From: Rotaria socialis
Lineage: Eukaryota; Rotifera; Eurotatoria; Philodinida; Philodinidae
Assembly: GCA_905331475.1 (NCBI GenBank)
Contig: CAJNYU010001115.1
Span: 240,406-304,405 of the forward strand
Length of the DNA: 64,000 bases
Direction: 5' to 3'
Of this stretch, positions 1 to 12,502 are shown in pieces (the stretch's first letter is position 1; each line of letters starts with the position of its first letter). The notes under the pieces are model-generated. The model was not told the origin of the DNA. It was given only the letters and a program-made list of their open reading frames with translations, and did no database searches. Position numbers and translations under genes: made by a program.

Positions 1-660
1 AATTCTTCATGAAGCGTTGAATCTTTGAAATGTTGGAAAATAATTTTCTTTTCTTTTGCATAAAACAAATATTTTCAACAATAGATAATGTTTTTTTTCT
101 TTTCTAATGAAATTTTTAAGTTTGTCCTTCAAAATCGATCCATGTTAAGCTGTAAAATTCAACATAGCTCTTCGTGATTGGATGCCAGCAATGGCAAGCT
201 AATTAAGGCAAAAACTGTCAGCAAATGTTAACTATTTGATGCTTTCTATAGTAGTGAACTTACCACAACCTTTAAACTAAAAGCAAATAAAAAATGTAGC
301 ATGAAATTCGACAAAAAAGGATTTCCTCTTGTCAAATCAGCTACTCCTAATCTTGATTTGATAAAAGTTCTATTAGAGCATCGTGAAATATCTATCTGAC
401 AGTTTTCACAGGGTCTGTTGCTCTCAGTTTGAACCATCGATTTCTAGTTTAACTTCTAAACGCATGGAAAAAAGATTCTATTTCTATTGTGTGTTGTGTT
501 GTATTCTAGTATAAATTATTAGCAATAAAAACATTGAAAATTATACCGACTGTGTCTAGTTTTTTTTATATAAAAATAACCAATACAAACGTTTTGCGGC
601 TAGCAGAAGAGAAAAAAAAACAAATAAGAAACTAAGATGCGTACACGAGAATAATATTTG
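1..660. other. Non-coding stretch, nothing recognised
   Basis: AT-rich sequence with no convincing exon. A 63-codon open frame on the minus strand (246-437) shows no domain, no splice context and no signal peptide, and I treat it as chance. The segment would hold the 3' flank of the minus-strand gene that ends at 661. Confidence 0.5.
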
Positions 661-1170
661 TCAAGTATTATTAATAGGGTTATTTATCACCGTGTCATTC
701 TTGATCGATGACTCGACTACAACTTTATGAATTTCTATACTAGATATTATTGTTCTGCACGTTGAAGCTGCGGCTGATGCAGAAAATGCAGTTGTATGTG
801 CCATGTCAGATGATTTAGTATACGCAGGAATTGATATAATATTTGGCGGTTTAGGCTGAGGAGCGTCATTATGAACAGGTGTAACATGACTTCGATAGAT
901 CCAATTATTATAGCAGATATCCAATTTACCATAGTAATGTACAATTTTAGAAAGAAAACAAACAGCACCAAAACCGATAAAACAAATACCAATATATTTC
1001 GTAGTTTTAACTTCATTTAAAACGCCGACAACAATGAGAATAGTTCCAGTTACTAATAATATAGAACCAAAAGTAAGCCATGGCTGAAAGAATTTATTCG
1101 TGTATGATACACCACGCGAATGCATCGGTGCTACCATCATATTACGAGCTCGACTATTTAGGAAGAGCAT
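661..1170 (-). CDS. Small two-helix membrane protein, function unknown
   Basis: I do not recognise this protein. From the ATG at 1170 it is 169 residues. Two hydrophobic segments stand out, roughly residues 35-54 (ILLVTGTILIVVG) and 59-78 (YIGICFIGFGAVCFLS). A short loop separates them, followed by a hydrophilic, Ser/Thr/Pro-rich tail of about 85 residues. The open frame continues upstream to 1272, but a good splice acceptor (TTTTTTTTACAG on the minus strand) ends six bases before this ATG. The upstream part is therefore more likely intron, with a 5' UTR exon further up. The layout suggests a hairpin or two-pass membrane protein. No catalytic motif is visible. Coding is supported only by frame length and the splice site. 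Confidence 0.55.
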   Translation of the reverse strand: MLFLNSRARNMMVAPMHSRGVSYTNKFFQPWLTFGSILLVTGTILIVVGVLNEVKTTKYIGICFIGFGAVCFLSKIVHYYGKLDICYNNWIYRSHVTPVHNDAPQPKPPNIISIPAYTKSSDMAHTTAFSASAAASTCRTIISSIEIHKVVVESSIKNDTVINNPINNT

Positions 1171-1176
1171 TTTTGG

Positions 1177-4100
1177 CTGTAAAAAAAACGTTTTAATTAC
1201 ATCAAATAAATGCCTTTGATTATTCTTAAAAAAACAGCATATTTGATATATTATTTTTAGTTCTGATATCAAATACGATAAAACCTAACAGATCAATGAA
1301 AAGATTTATTCATTGATTTTTCCTACTAAGGATAAAAAGAACATGTTAAATAAGACATTCAATTTCTATCGTACTCAGCACTCTTGAAAATAAGTAAAGA
1401 GATATGTTTCTGTTCGTTTATCATAGTTAGAAAATAAAGAAAAGAGAAATGAGAAAAGGAAAAACCGTAGAAGTCTGGTAGCAGTTAAAAGATAGCTTGT
1501 CTGAATCAAAAAATACTGATGTTAAGCGGCATTAACTGAAGAGAAAAATGACAACGTAGAAAGAGTAGAAAACGGAAAGCAGCAGTATACTTCATATCAC
1601 AACCGGAAAAAAGAACACAGTAGGTTATTCTTCGTGATATACACATATTAATTATGATAAATTAAATTTATCGCAGGCTTGTTGTTTCTTATAATTTATG
1701 AGATTCTAAAGAAATGGCTAATTAACCCTTTCCGGCCCGCTGTTTGAAAATTGCCGTACCCCTCTAGGGGAAAATGTTGCCATATGGCAACACCGGGCCG
1801 GAAAGGGTTAATTGAGCAAAAACAAAAAATCATGATAAAACATGTAGATAATGACTAGTTTTAGAAATTGTCTGACAACGTATCGAAGTATTTTAATTAA
1901 TTTTTAATCAATACGAAAATTTCATTTATATGAATACATTATTTAATAGAAAATAACTAATTTATACTTGGGCAATTGAATTTGAAATAAAGAATTAATT
2001 GACAACAATAGTTTCCTTTGAATGTTTTTTACTTGCTAAGACAAGTCGACAACGAAAGTCATGGAGTCGAAATGGATGGCTCGTTATTCTTTGTAGATTC
2101 TAAAATATAAGAATAAAGATAGAAAATGTACTGAATTAGACGCTTGTTTGTCCTTTTAAATACGATTGCCGATAATTTTGCATTCAACCAAATAGGCTGA
2201 CAGTGATTTTTATCTATTGCTTAATTGATTCATAACGAATCAGGTAACAGGATGTTCGCATGTCGTCTCATTCTAAATTATTTATCCTGGGTATACGAGC
2301 AACATCGTTAGCAGAAGATCGTTGAGTCAAAGTCGAGAAACGTGATACTCCACCTCGAAGTCACTAGTCTTGCAAAACGCTTGAATGAGCCACATGCGTG
2401 CTGCATATCATCTAATGGACTATTGATGAATTGTAAAATATAGAATAGACAGGAAATCAAAAGTCAGGATCTAATTGCGTATAGCGACTTGCAAGATCAA
2501 TTCAATAATGAGATTGTTTGTTGTTGTAAAAATAGAAAATCAAATCTCGATGCGTCAAACAGAATTAAGATTTCGGGATTAGTATTCTAAAGGTTTAATA
2601 GTCAATCGACTCCAAGAAACTATCCAATCATTGAGTTTCTTCATAAAAAACATATTTACTTATTTTCAAAATGATAATAGGCTTTACACGATACAGTGTT
2701 GAAGATCATTTTGTTCGCACGAATTTACTGAATAATGCAGAGAGCCAGTTTGAGTTTATCATAATCTCAAATAGAAAATCGTCTGTGTGCTCGTGGTTTT
2801 TATTATATTATTCATTTCAAGTGCGAATATTGTTGTCGAGAAGCAGTTAATCTGATTCATAAAAACTCATAAAACGACAGTTAAGTGAGTCGAAGAGAAG
2901 TAAAGTATGATTTGGCAAACGCTATGGTTCGTAGATCATAAGAATTGTCGTTGTTGTATGGAAAAAAGCTCTATAGAATCCTTAATTCTCAATTATTTCG
3001 AAGTAGAGTGTGAGCGTTGTACTATTGAATATCGACTGAAAGTAAAATATAATTCATGACTTGAATGTTGTTACTTATAGACTGGCTTTGGAAGCTTAAT
3101 TACGTATGCATTTATCATGAAATGCATTTTGACAACCTGTGAAAACTAATCAAGTCAAGTAATTTCCCATAGAACGCTCGTCACGCTATCTGCTATTGTG
3201 TTTTGCTGGACAAAAAGGGCTTTAAGCGTAAATAATTTAAATTTTCTCAGTTTTGAAAATTACTCTGTACGAAGAAGAGACGTTTACGGTTTCACATACG
3301 CCCCGGTTTTTATCAGACAGTTCGCTTCCAAGAAAGATGCATCATCATCATGATATATTGATGTCATATGGTCGAAGATTTTATCTGTCAATTTTATTCT
3401 AAAGACTCATTTGTGTAGACATTTTGCGTTGGCTCAAACTTGACGTTGTTTTTCATCGTAATCTAAAAATCGATGATCTTTGAGAATGAGATCATTTTGT
3501 TGAACAGCTATTTGAGAACTAACGACATTATAAAAATGTGAAAGGAAAATCAGTAGTTTTCTATTGATATATCATTCTTCGATATGAACTCACGGAAACC
3601 GCTAGGCCTAATTCAAAATTTGAGTTCAATCACAAAATGACTGGCACGATAGAAATCCAGCTGTGATCTTCTAACCTATTTGAACATACTAAAAATATAA
3701 ATATTTAATGTCCGAGTATCGAAAAAACTCCATGAAAGACGAGAGAATATTTTATTTTTCCTTGATGTAAACAATTCATACTGTTATGTATCTAATGGAT
3801 ATTGATTTTGCTTTCGGTCATTTGAAATATGATAGTCGACGATTGGTATACGTATAATGCTGATAAAGATTTTAGATTGATTCGGAAAGTGAGATGTTGT
3901 TTATTATATGACTAGAAAAATTTAATCTACAGTAAATAAAGTATGTATCGTTCAAGCGAATATTCTTTTTGTAAGAATTCTGATAACATTGCAAGAACTT
4001 GGTTGTGTTGCAAAATTTTAAAAATCTACTAAAATCTGCGGAAAACAATTAAACCACAGTGAATTCCTTCTTTTTCCCGTACCAACGCAATTTGTGTGAT

Positions 4101-4357
4101 CGTTATCAAATACATGATACTTCACAAGGACGAATCATGTCCGAATGTGTTTTTCAACAGATACTTCTCGTTTCAATTTTGAGAAGAAAAAGAATGCAAT
4201 TAGGAAACAGAAATAAAATTACGATGTATATGCACGTGAAAACTCAACAAATCATGACTATTGGTCAAATGCTCGCGTAGAAATCTTTCTCTGGTCAATA
4301 ACATACGAACAAAATTTTAGTTAGATTTATTTTGAAAGCAAAATAAATACATTATAG
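1177..4357. other. Intergenic region of about 3.2 kb
   Basis: No exon with recognisable protein content on either strand. Apart from the piggyBac-like MITE at 1722-1811 I see only AT-rich unique sequence. An open frame at 4059-4280 (+) has no supporting features. Confidence 0.5.
1722..1811. mobile_element. piggyBac-like MITE
   Basis: A 90-bp palindromic unit starts TTAACCCTTTCCGGCCCG and ends with its exact reverse complement, CGGGCCGGAAAGGGTTAA. Both ends carry TTAA, the target site of the piggyBac superfamily, followed by CCC, typical of piggyBac termini. One more base on each side also pairs (A/T), giving 19 matching bases. The interior holds two smaller palindromes (CCCCTCTAGGGG and TTGCCATATGGCAA). 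It has no coding capacity and would need a transposase from elsewhere. Confidence 0.8.
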
Positions 4358-5035
4358 TTATGATCGTTGACATGTAACTATTGCATTGTAATCATTTTGA
4401 TATTTCGAACGTAAATCTTTTTGTTCGATAGGATGAACAGAAAATTTCTTCTCTATTAATTTTTCATGAAATTCATCGACCAATCGACGAATACCAACAT
4501 TGCGTAGTTCATAGCAACATAATAATGATGTTTGAGAATTTTCCGGGCACAAATTACAAATTGTTTTTATTAATTCATCTAATTCAATTGAATGATAAAC
4601 ACAATTGGCAACAATAACAAAATCAAGATTTTGAAAATAATCCTCTTTTTCATTGATATCATCACCCCAAAATAATGTTTTACCTTGCGCTGTTCCTGTA
4701 AGCATATTTTGATTCTTTTTGATATTAAAATCAATCAATTCAAGATATTCTTCACGGTCAGTTAAAGTAACATTTCCACCTAATGCACATAATTGTAATC
4801 CAACAATGCCAGTACCGCTACCTATTTCAACGATACGCTTGTTTTTAAATCGATCAAACATATGATCATAACAATATTCAGCTAAACATATTGCTGATTC
4901 CCAACACCAACTACCAACTGAACCAATTTTCGTTTGATAGATTTCTAGTGGTTCATCATGTTCATTCAATAGAGTCGTCAAAGGAAACATATGACTTTCA
5001 AATACATTTAAATAGCAAATTTTTAATTTGGCCAT
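4358..5035 (-). CDS. VCPKMT: VCP protein-lysine methyltransferase (METTL21D-like)
   Basis: A SAM-dependent methyltransferase of the METTL21 (Methyltransf_16) family. The mammalian enzyme trimethylates a lysine of the AAA-ATPase VCP/p97. From the ATG at 5035 the protein is 225 residues, close to the roughly 229 of the human enzyme. The frame is open upstream to 5191, but that start would add an unrelated 52 residues. Visible features are an N-terminal VGSWCWESA segment, SAM motif I VEIGSGTGIVGL (about residues 69-80), an acidic LTDREE after strand 2, ANCVYH in the position of the family's D/N-xx-Y motif, and CCYELR (about 173-178), matching the CCYE block of VCPKMT. It is intronless in this model. 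The family is clear; the substrate is inferred from similarity to METTL21D over other METTL21 members. Confidence 0.85.
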   Translation of the reverse strand: MAKLKICYLNVFESHMFPLTTLLNEHDEPLEIYQTKIGSVGSWCWESAICLAEYCYDHMFDRFKNKRIVEIGSGTGIVGLQLCALGGNVTLTDREEYLELIDFNIKKNQNMLTGTAQGKTLFWGDDINEKEDYFQNLDFVIVANCVYHSIELDELIKTICNLCPENSQTSLLCCYELRNVGIRRLVDEFHEKLIEKKFSVHPIEQKDLRSKYQNDYNAIVTCQRS

Positions 5036-5713
5036 GAATGAATAGCTCGTCCTTGGAGTTGATAAGGAAATAACAATCTTATAAGAATATGCATCCATTG
5101 CCGTTTTTCTCTTATCCAATCGTAGCATACGCAGATAGAACTGCAATATAGAGGATGACATAATCCACAATTCATTTACGCATCGTGGCAAAGAAAAACA
5201 TAGAAGCCTTATGTTTGATTATCACACAAGAATCATTCATTCCGGTGGGTGAAAAAAGGATGCGATTAATTATTTTGTCAAAGAATGTCTAGATTATGTA
5301 TCATCTATAGTGATTCATAAAGACCAAAAAAAAATAGGAAAATGAATTCCTGAATAGGATTTCTATGCAATGAAAAATAACATTTGAACGAGTAAACACT
5401 CGAACTTCCTTTACTAAATATTTTTATTTCGAACAAATATAGGAAATAATTCCTAAAGAAGAATAACGAAAATAAAATCAACGAAATGATCTTATCTTCA
5501 AATTTGCTAACTATTGAAAATAAACTTTCAATTATAAAAATACAGGAAAAAAAAACTTAATAGAGTATCTAATCTGTTATAATAAATTTTTCAAAACGAA
5601 AAAACGCCTATTAGCATTGCTTCAATATGGCATTGATTCCTTTGTCACACCATGTTGCGTTAATTGTGTGTGTAAATCTTCTATATTGTCTAATCAATCA
5701 AAAATTCAAAGTA
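5036..5713. other. Intergenic region between two minus-strand genes
   Basis: AT-rich, with no exon recognised. It holds the 5' flank of the methyltransferase gene and the 3' flank of the proline-rich gene that ends at 5714. Confidence 0.5.
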
Positions 5714-7314
5714 TTACAAGCGTCCTATGGGAAAAAAACGATAGTTCTCACTTCCTTGGTCAATAGGTTGCTCATTCCATTCATAAGAATGCGTCGATGA
5801 TAATGTGTCATCGGAAAGATTATCATATGAAGAAGCATTCTTTTTATGATCTATTTCATTATAAACAGCGTTGACCGTGGTATGATTATCAATTGAATTT
5901 TGTTCATAGGGAACCGTTGTAAATTTTTTTTGTGTTTCACGATTGATTAACAACGGTGGCGACTAAATAAAGTCTAGTGGTGATGATTACTATGATTCAC
6001 AAAAAACAAGAGTAACATACAATATCTTCTGTAATGCCGAGTTCTCTCGCTTGTGCAATTAAATCCTTAGGATCAAGTAAAGAATTTCCAAAACGTGTCA
6101 AATAGCTTTGAGGATTTTCAGGTGTAACACCCTGTCGTTCGACTTGACGAACAACCTTAACTGGTACTGGGTCATATCTGAAAGGAGCGAAGATTATTTT
6201 TAAAAAAAATAAGAGAAGAGAGTTTGTTTATTTTTTGTTTACGTAATGATGACATTTCTCGATGGTGGGTATGGTTTGGATGGTTCTGCTCGTTGAACAA
6301 TAACTTGACGTTTTTGTGCAATAGATTCGTAAGGTATCCAACGTTCAATAATAATATCTTGTGGTTTCGGTGGTAGTGGAGCCATTCTTTCGATGACCAC
6401 TGATCGTGGTGGAGGTGGAAGAGGAGGAAGAGTTTTTGTTACAAATTGAGCTAATTAAAAATGAGAGAAGCATATTGATATCAAATAAATTCGTAAAGAC
6501 AAAAGATCTACTTGTCATCAGCTCAGGCACTCGTGGTGGTTTTTCACGAAGAATAATAGGTGGTGGTGGTGAAGGAGCTGGTTGAGGATGTTGCCGAATA
6601 ATCTATAGGGCGGCAAAAAAAAGATTATTCCCTATGAATAAAATGTAGATTTCAACTTACCAGCGGTGGTGGTGGCGGTGGTTGAGGTGCGCGCACCTCA
6701 CGAATAATCAGCGGGCCAAGTGGAACCGGTGGTGGTTTCAAAAATTTAATCGTTATATTTTGCTTGTATACAAGCGGAGCAATCATTTGTGGTTTTTTTA
6801 TTAGTTCCGGATTCGGATCCTCATAGAGTCGTCGTGCACGAACCAATGTTTCATAATCCATTGTAGAATTGATTTCTTCAGGTTCCATTTCATTGGGTTC
6901 CTGTTCGTTTTCTATAGGATCTTGATGGTGAAAGCCGAAACTAACTGTAATTTCATCGGTTGAATCCGATTGTGCTCTAGTTCGATAATCTTGGTCAGCT
7001 CCTGGTAATAGTTGACTCCAATTTTGTATGATACTATCATCATGACTAGCATCCGGTACTGCTTGAAGATCTATAGTTGCTGTTTGATATTCTTTATCGA
7101 AATGAACCGCTTGTGTATCATCAAAATCAGGTGATTTCGAATATTCATTTGATAAAGACGATAATTTACGTGCTTTAGAAGATAATTCTTTACTTGTTTG
7201 TTTAATTACAGAATCACTATTCACTGTCACTTGATCGTCTTCGTCTAGCAGGGATATAACACTTCCTTGCCGATGAGAATATTCATTGTCACCATGAGAA
7301 GAAATAGAAGACAT
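5714..7314 (-). CDS. Proline-rich cytoskeleton-type protein with alveolin-like motifs
   Basis: A five-exon gene: 7314-6661, 6602-6512, 6450-6243, 6177-6021 and 5962-5714, all with GT..AG introns. It encodes 452 residues in frame. The first 150 residues are acidic and serine-rich. Next come polyproline runs alternating with short hydrophobic/charged motifs (IIREVRAPQP, IILREKPPRVP, DIIIERWIPY, RQVIVQRAEP, NVIITYDPVPVKVVRQ). A conserved-looking block follows (RQGVTPENPQSYLTRFG and DLIAQARELGITEDI), then a hydrophilic tail. The repeated 'IIIERWxPY / VIVxRA' pattern resembles the VPV-type repeats of alveolin, articulin and epiplasmin proteins that form membrane skeletons in protists. That resemblance is from memory and I did not align it. 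There is no signal peptide or membrane segment. The splice model is well supported because every phase closes; the function is an inference. Confidence 0.75.
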
Positions 7315-10300
7315 TATTATTTCTTCTTATTGTAATTAAGATACAATAGCTTCTATTGACTGAATACTACAATTGATAAATGAAAACTACTGGTTGGGTA
7401 GTCTATTCTTTTTCTGTTTTATTTCGCTGACTGTGCTTGTCCTTTCTTTCATTCATCTATTGAAATACAGAGAAGAAGAAAGTGTTAACAATCAATCAAG
7501 TGTAACATTTAGGCTTCTTTGGCCTTGATATTGATAGTTCATATCAAGAGCTACTGATCTATCTTGTAGACAAGGCTCTTTTTTTATGCAAGTTCTTTAC
7601 AATATGAAACAAATGATAGTGAAATATTTTATTTCACTCTTTTGTTGATAATTATTTACATCGTTATGACTTATTTCTAAACATTAATCACACTATTCAA
7701 TTCGTACCTATAAAAAAGATGTATGAGGGCATGGTGTACTGTTAGAAATAAAATAACACTTGATTTCTTTTTTTTTTGTATACATCAAGAATATGTCATA
7801 AGAAATTCATAAATGTGTATGATTTTAATTAGAAAAGTCATAGAAACAACCCTTTATTGCATAAGACACTTCCAATTAAATTCTTCTCCAGTGCGAATCG
7901 AAGGTGAAATAAAACAATGTTTTCCTTTTGATGCAATATACTTTCGTATTTAAAACTAAACTTTTGAAAGATCTATTCTTGTGTGTGTGTGGGTGTGTGT
8001 GGGTGTCATTTGTATCTAAGCAATATTAATGGATAGCTGTCAAACAAAAAGGCCCATATCGTTTCCTCAGGTATTGAAAAACCTTCTTGAGACTCACTCA
8101 AATAAGGAATGATTTGTTTTATAGAACCCTAGAGTTGATTTTTTTAAATATAACTTCCTTGTCGGTGAAAAATGTTAAAAGAACTAGTAGTTACGCAATT
8201 ATCGAAGTTTGATCTCCTATTGTTCTTTTATAGATGTCCATTGGCTTTATGTAAGCATCTACTCATTAAATTCAATATTAAATGTTAAGTATACAACATC
8301 AATTCACACAGGATTTCCTGTTCTGTAGTTTCAAGACATTACCAAGGCTCCTAGTAGTAGTGTCATTTATAGGTGTTAACCTTTGAAACTTATGACTTTG
8401 AAATTCGACGCTCCTATACAAACAATTGATTAATGAAAAATTCAACCCTGAGCAAGGTGATGTAACACTTAAAAAATAATGGCAGTAGAGCTGCAAGAAA
8501 AGTTTCTTTTAGCTTTAATATTATTAGTTTTTCTTGAACGTTGCTCGTCTATAATACTCATTCAATTATACCTCATCATAAAATACATGGTCTGACATAG
8601 CATGTTCCAATACAGACTGTCAAATATCGACAGAATCCTTTTTAGTTATAAATAATTCAAGTAATTTCTTTTCTGTTTTTTATTCTTCGACAGTCACAGT
8701 GGGAGGACTGAGTGACTTTCATTTCTTACCGACAGGAACAACTTATTCCAATGACAAACTCGACAATTGTGTCCATGCAAAAGAAAAACTCTTTATCAAA
8801 TGAATATAAAGCATATTCTTCAGTATACTCGGAAATGGCACAGTGAGACCGACATATTACAGGGCCGCTCATTGTATCCATTAAGTGTTAATTTTAGCTT
8901 GTTCTGCCCATTTGATTTACTTTTTTTTTCAAGCATAGAAAATTATTTCTTTGAATAAGATTTTCTTGTTCTTATGGATTATATTGTTCATATGTTTAAT
9001 GATATATAATTAAGTAGTCGAACCTATTTCCTTGCTCTTTTTCCTTTCCATATAATTATTATTAAAAAAAAGAAGAAAAAAATCCATAGTCTATTGTGTT
9101 CGTTACTATGAATAATTGATTATAGTTTAGAAAGTTAGCCTACAACTGAGAAGTACTTAAAAAAAACAATCAGTGGTATTTTTATAGCTTCTTCCTTTTT
9201 GTCTAACTATAGATTTATAATACTCAAAATGAATAGCTTAAAATCATAATTAATAATGTCATCTTCTATCAAGCTTCTAGCCTTTTCTCTTTTTTTTTAT
9301 TAGAAAACTATATAGACACAATAATTTGGAGAGAAAAAACCGGAAAAAAAGATTAAATTCACTATTAATAAAAAATAGCTTAGGAATACGTAGAAAATGA
9401 AGTGTCTTCTTTTCAACAAAAAAATGAAGCAGAATGATGTATCTAAATCTATATGTAATTAAAAATTTAAATAGAAAAAATTAATTTACTGTCTGATCGA
9501 AGATTCTATTATTCAATTAAGCAAATGTAGCGGTCAGTAGGAATAATGATAGATTGCAATGTGTACGCGACAACCCGTCATTTCATCGTTCTTTACTTTA
9601 TTTTTCTATATATCGATTGAACGATGCTCTCATTTTTATCTCTCACGGGAAATCATTTTGATGATCAGAAATACTATAGAAGATATAATGTCTTCTCGGA
9701 CAAGAACATATAAGAATGAATATTCACTCGTCCTTTCTTCAATTGAGTTCAAGCAAAACTTCAAAAGAAAATAATTTGATAAAAGAACAGATGCTATTCA
9801 ATTAGATGAGCTTAACTTCGACAAAGATTTAATATCCCTACCAACAAAAAAAAGAGAACGAGAAAAGATCTTATTCAGCATATTATCAGCTTCTTTATCC
9901 TTTATAGGAAGGCATTTATAAACATTCGTATAACCTTACAATAACGCATCTGCTTGATAATCTCTTTCGTTAAGATGAACGAACGATGAAAATAATTATT
10001 CACAATAACATTCAATATCACTTATATGCATGTATTTACATAAAGATATAATCTTTTCATTCGCTTCGTTTAAAAAGCGTTTACATTAATGGATGATGAA
10101 TTGTTTGTCTATCAATTGTAAATAAAATTTTTATTAGCTTCTCTAATAGAATAACTGATTCTTTTTATTTCTTCATTTCTTTCGATTGTCTTAACAGTAA
10201 TTCCCCAAAGTTCGATCGGTTGTGCTTACGATAAGCATCAATGAATACTGTCGCACTGGGATTCGATCATAATCATCTACATATTTATCAAAAAAAAAAA

Positions 10301-11183
10301 TAGAAAAAAAAACAACAACAGAATTTTTTTTTTTATATATTTCATTCAAATAAAACGAGTGTCCAGATGTGACAGATGCCAATAACTCATTTAGATTCGC
10401 AACATGATCTTTCTATCCATCTGTGATGACATTTTTTTTTTGTTTCTATGATAAAAAAAAAAAAAACTTCTTCATTTCACCGTGGGTGATTGCGGAGTTA
10501 GAGAAGGCGAAAAAAGAAATCAATTAAGACGTGTTACTCCAGCAATCCGGATGTGAACTCATTTCTTATCGTAGTCATCAAAGACGATAAGTGCTTTACT
10601 AGACCACTGTCCAATTTAGATTCGACACGAGCAGCAATAGAAAGAAAAAGTAATTCTGCACGCACACAGACAACTATCCAAGTATGAAATGCGAACTAGT
10701 TCACATCCGACGGCATGTCTCTCTCTCTATTAAGAATTATTCATGTTCGACGAACGATTGTCTTGACAATAGAAAGAAGAAAGAAAATCGTGTAAGTTAG
10801 AACGAGAAACGTACAAAAAGAAGAAAAAAAACAAATAGCCAAAGAAATAGTAGACATTTACATATACAAGACAACAATAAACAAATGTGAAGTTAATTCT
10901 TTTTTTTCTATGTTGCACAACGAACACTGTTCGAGACGATTTGCACAAATGATAATGTATATATATATTTGTTCGTGTCCAGATACTCTCTTGTTTCGTA
11001 CCAAATCGATGTAATAAAACCTGAGTAAATAGACTACGAAAGTGAAGAGAGAAATTAGTAGAAAAATACGATAGACTAGAAAGATGAAGTAGAACGGATA
11101 TTTATGCATGGATATATATATATATATAGAATTGTAAAACGAACAAAAGGAAAAAAGTTATATTTATTGATTTTTGTGGATTT
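7315..11183. other. Intergenic region of about 3.9 kb
   Basis: No protein-coding exon recognised. It contains a GT-rich tract near 7980-8007, several A/T homopolymers, and the tRNA-like inverted-repeat unit listed at 10548-10709. Short open frames (8299-8496, 9559-9774, 10191-10382, 10730-11109) are low-complexity and judged spurious. Confidence 0.5.
10548..10709. repeat. Small inverted-repeat unit with tRNA-like elements
   Basis: CGGATGTGAACT at 10548-10559 is repeated exactly in inverted orientation (AGTTCACATCCG) at 10698-10709. Inside, CTTATCGT (10565-10572) pairs with ACGATAAG (10584-10591) in a stem-loop. Read on the minus strand, the left part has a stretch like a tRNA A-box (GTGGTCTAGTAAAGC), an anticodon-arm-like hairpin, then GAGTTCACATCC like a B-box. 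No complete cloverleaf with a paired acceptor stem can be drawn. It may be a decayed tRNA, a SINE head or a small MITE. Confidence 0.35.
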
Positions 11184-12502
11184 TTAATGACGTTGTATCA
11201 TGAAGAGAGTAGTTAATAATGATAGTAGGATAATAGCTGTTGATAGGCATTGTATCGTTTTTGTTGATGAATTATCAAGTGAATTTGATCGTGCGTCATT
11301 AACATCACTGACAATACTAATTTTTCTTGTACCTTTTTCTTCATTATTATATGTTAATTTAACACTAAAACCATCGCTTAATAATTGCTGATAATAATTA
11401 TCTCCTATGCCTTTTGGTTTTGTTGTTGTCTCGGGTTTTCCATTGATTAGTTTTGTTGTTGTTGATAAAGTTGTTGATAATGGAATAGTAATTAATTTTT
11501 CACGATCGAATGTAACAATACTTTTATATTTACCATGATGTTCATCTTTGGTTTCAATTGTAATACCTGTTTCAGATTTAAGAGGTTTGTCATCGGATTG
11601 ACGAAACCATGTTAATATCGGAGCGGGATTTCCTGAATATTCACATTCAATTGTAGCATTTTCTTTCGTTGAATTAACATATTGTTTTTCATCACATTGA
11701 ACAAAACGTGGAGTAAATAATACTTCGAAATTTTTTATTATATGTTGATCAGTACTACCTGTTTAGTTAAGAAAATAGAAAATGTTTTTTTTTCGAATTT
11801 GAGAAAAAAAAGAAGCTAAACAAGCTAACCTTGAGTAACTATACATTGTAATGATGTATTATGCCAATTATCCTCGGGTTCAACGTCCGCTTCCCAGGAA
11901 AATTTTTGTGGAAAGACATTGCCAACGATTGGAATTGCTGTTCCTAGGCTGGTTATTTCATGATGCTTACGAATGATTTTAAAGCTAACAAATGGATAAA
12001 AATCGTCAACTGTACATCGTATTTTTGCTTTCGCTTTTTCTTGTATGGGCCAACCAGGTTCAACATGCCATTTTGGTAGAGCTATTTTCATAACCTGTAA
12101 AAGTCGTTTTTGTTCACCTAACGGTTGATCACAGTCCGGACAATTACATTCAAAGCTAGCTGAATCTTCCATTTGTAAATGTGAAATACGTATATGATTC
12201 TTTTGAATATATTCAATACGTCGATTTGTATTCTTTTTAAACGTATCTGGTATATCAGAACCTGCTGGCGATTTAATTAATGAACGAGATATCTGTGTAT
12301 GTTTACCAGTTTTAAGATCTACATGCCACAATTGTGCTGGTTCCATGTTGGGAAGTGGATTGAGTATTTCACAATGAATTTCAACTGCATCATTTTGTGC
12401 ATAGAATTTTACATCGGGAGTAAATGTCAATTTTAATGATGGTGTCACGGTTTGTATCGATGGGGTAACAATAGTTAAAAAGATAATTGATACGAAAAAC
12501 AT
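11184..12502 (-). CDS. Secreted or surface-anchored immunoglobulin-domain protein
   Basis: Two exons, 12502-11830 and 11758-11184, are joined in frame (phase 1) across a 71-bp intron. They encode 415 residues. The N-terminus is a clear signal peptide (MFFVSIIFLTIVTPSIQT). Two Ig-like regions follow in exon 1: AVEIHCEI with DSASFECNC, and AKIRCTVDDFYP with NTSLQCIV. Exon 2 holds an I-set-like domain (ATIECEYSGNPAPILTWFRQ). Several N-glycosylation sequons are present (NST, NAT, NTS). The C-terminus is a hydrophobic stretch (CLSTAIILLSLLTTLFM) followed by only four residues. This fits a GPI-attachment signal, or a single anchor with a negligible cytoplasmic tail. The likely role is cell-surface recognition or adhesion; the specific ligand is unknown. 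Confidence 0.8.

Noticed and set aside
246..437. 63-codon minus-strand frame at the left edge
   Set aside because: Short, featureless, and no upstream acceptor or signal peptide.
4059..4280. 73-codon plus-strand frame downstream of the methyltransferase
   Set aside because: No domain, no splice or start context, composition like surrounding non-coding DNA.
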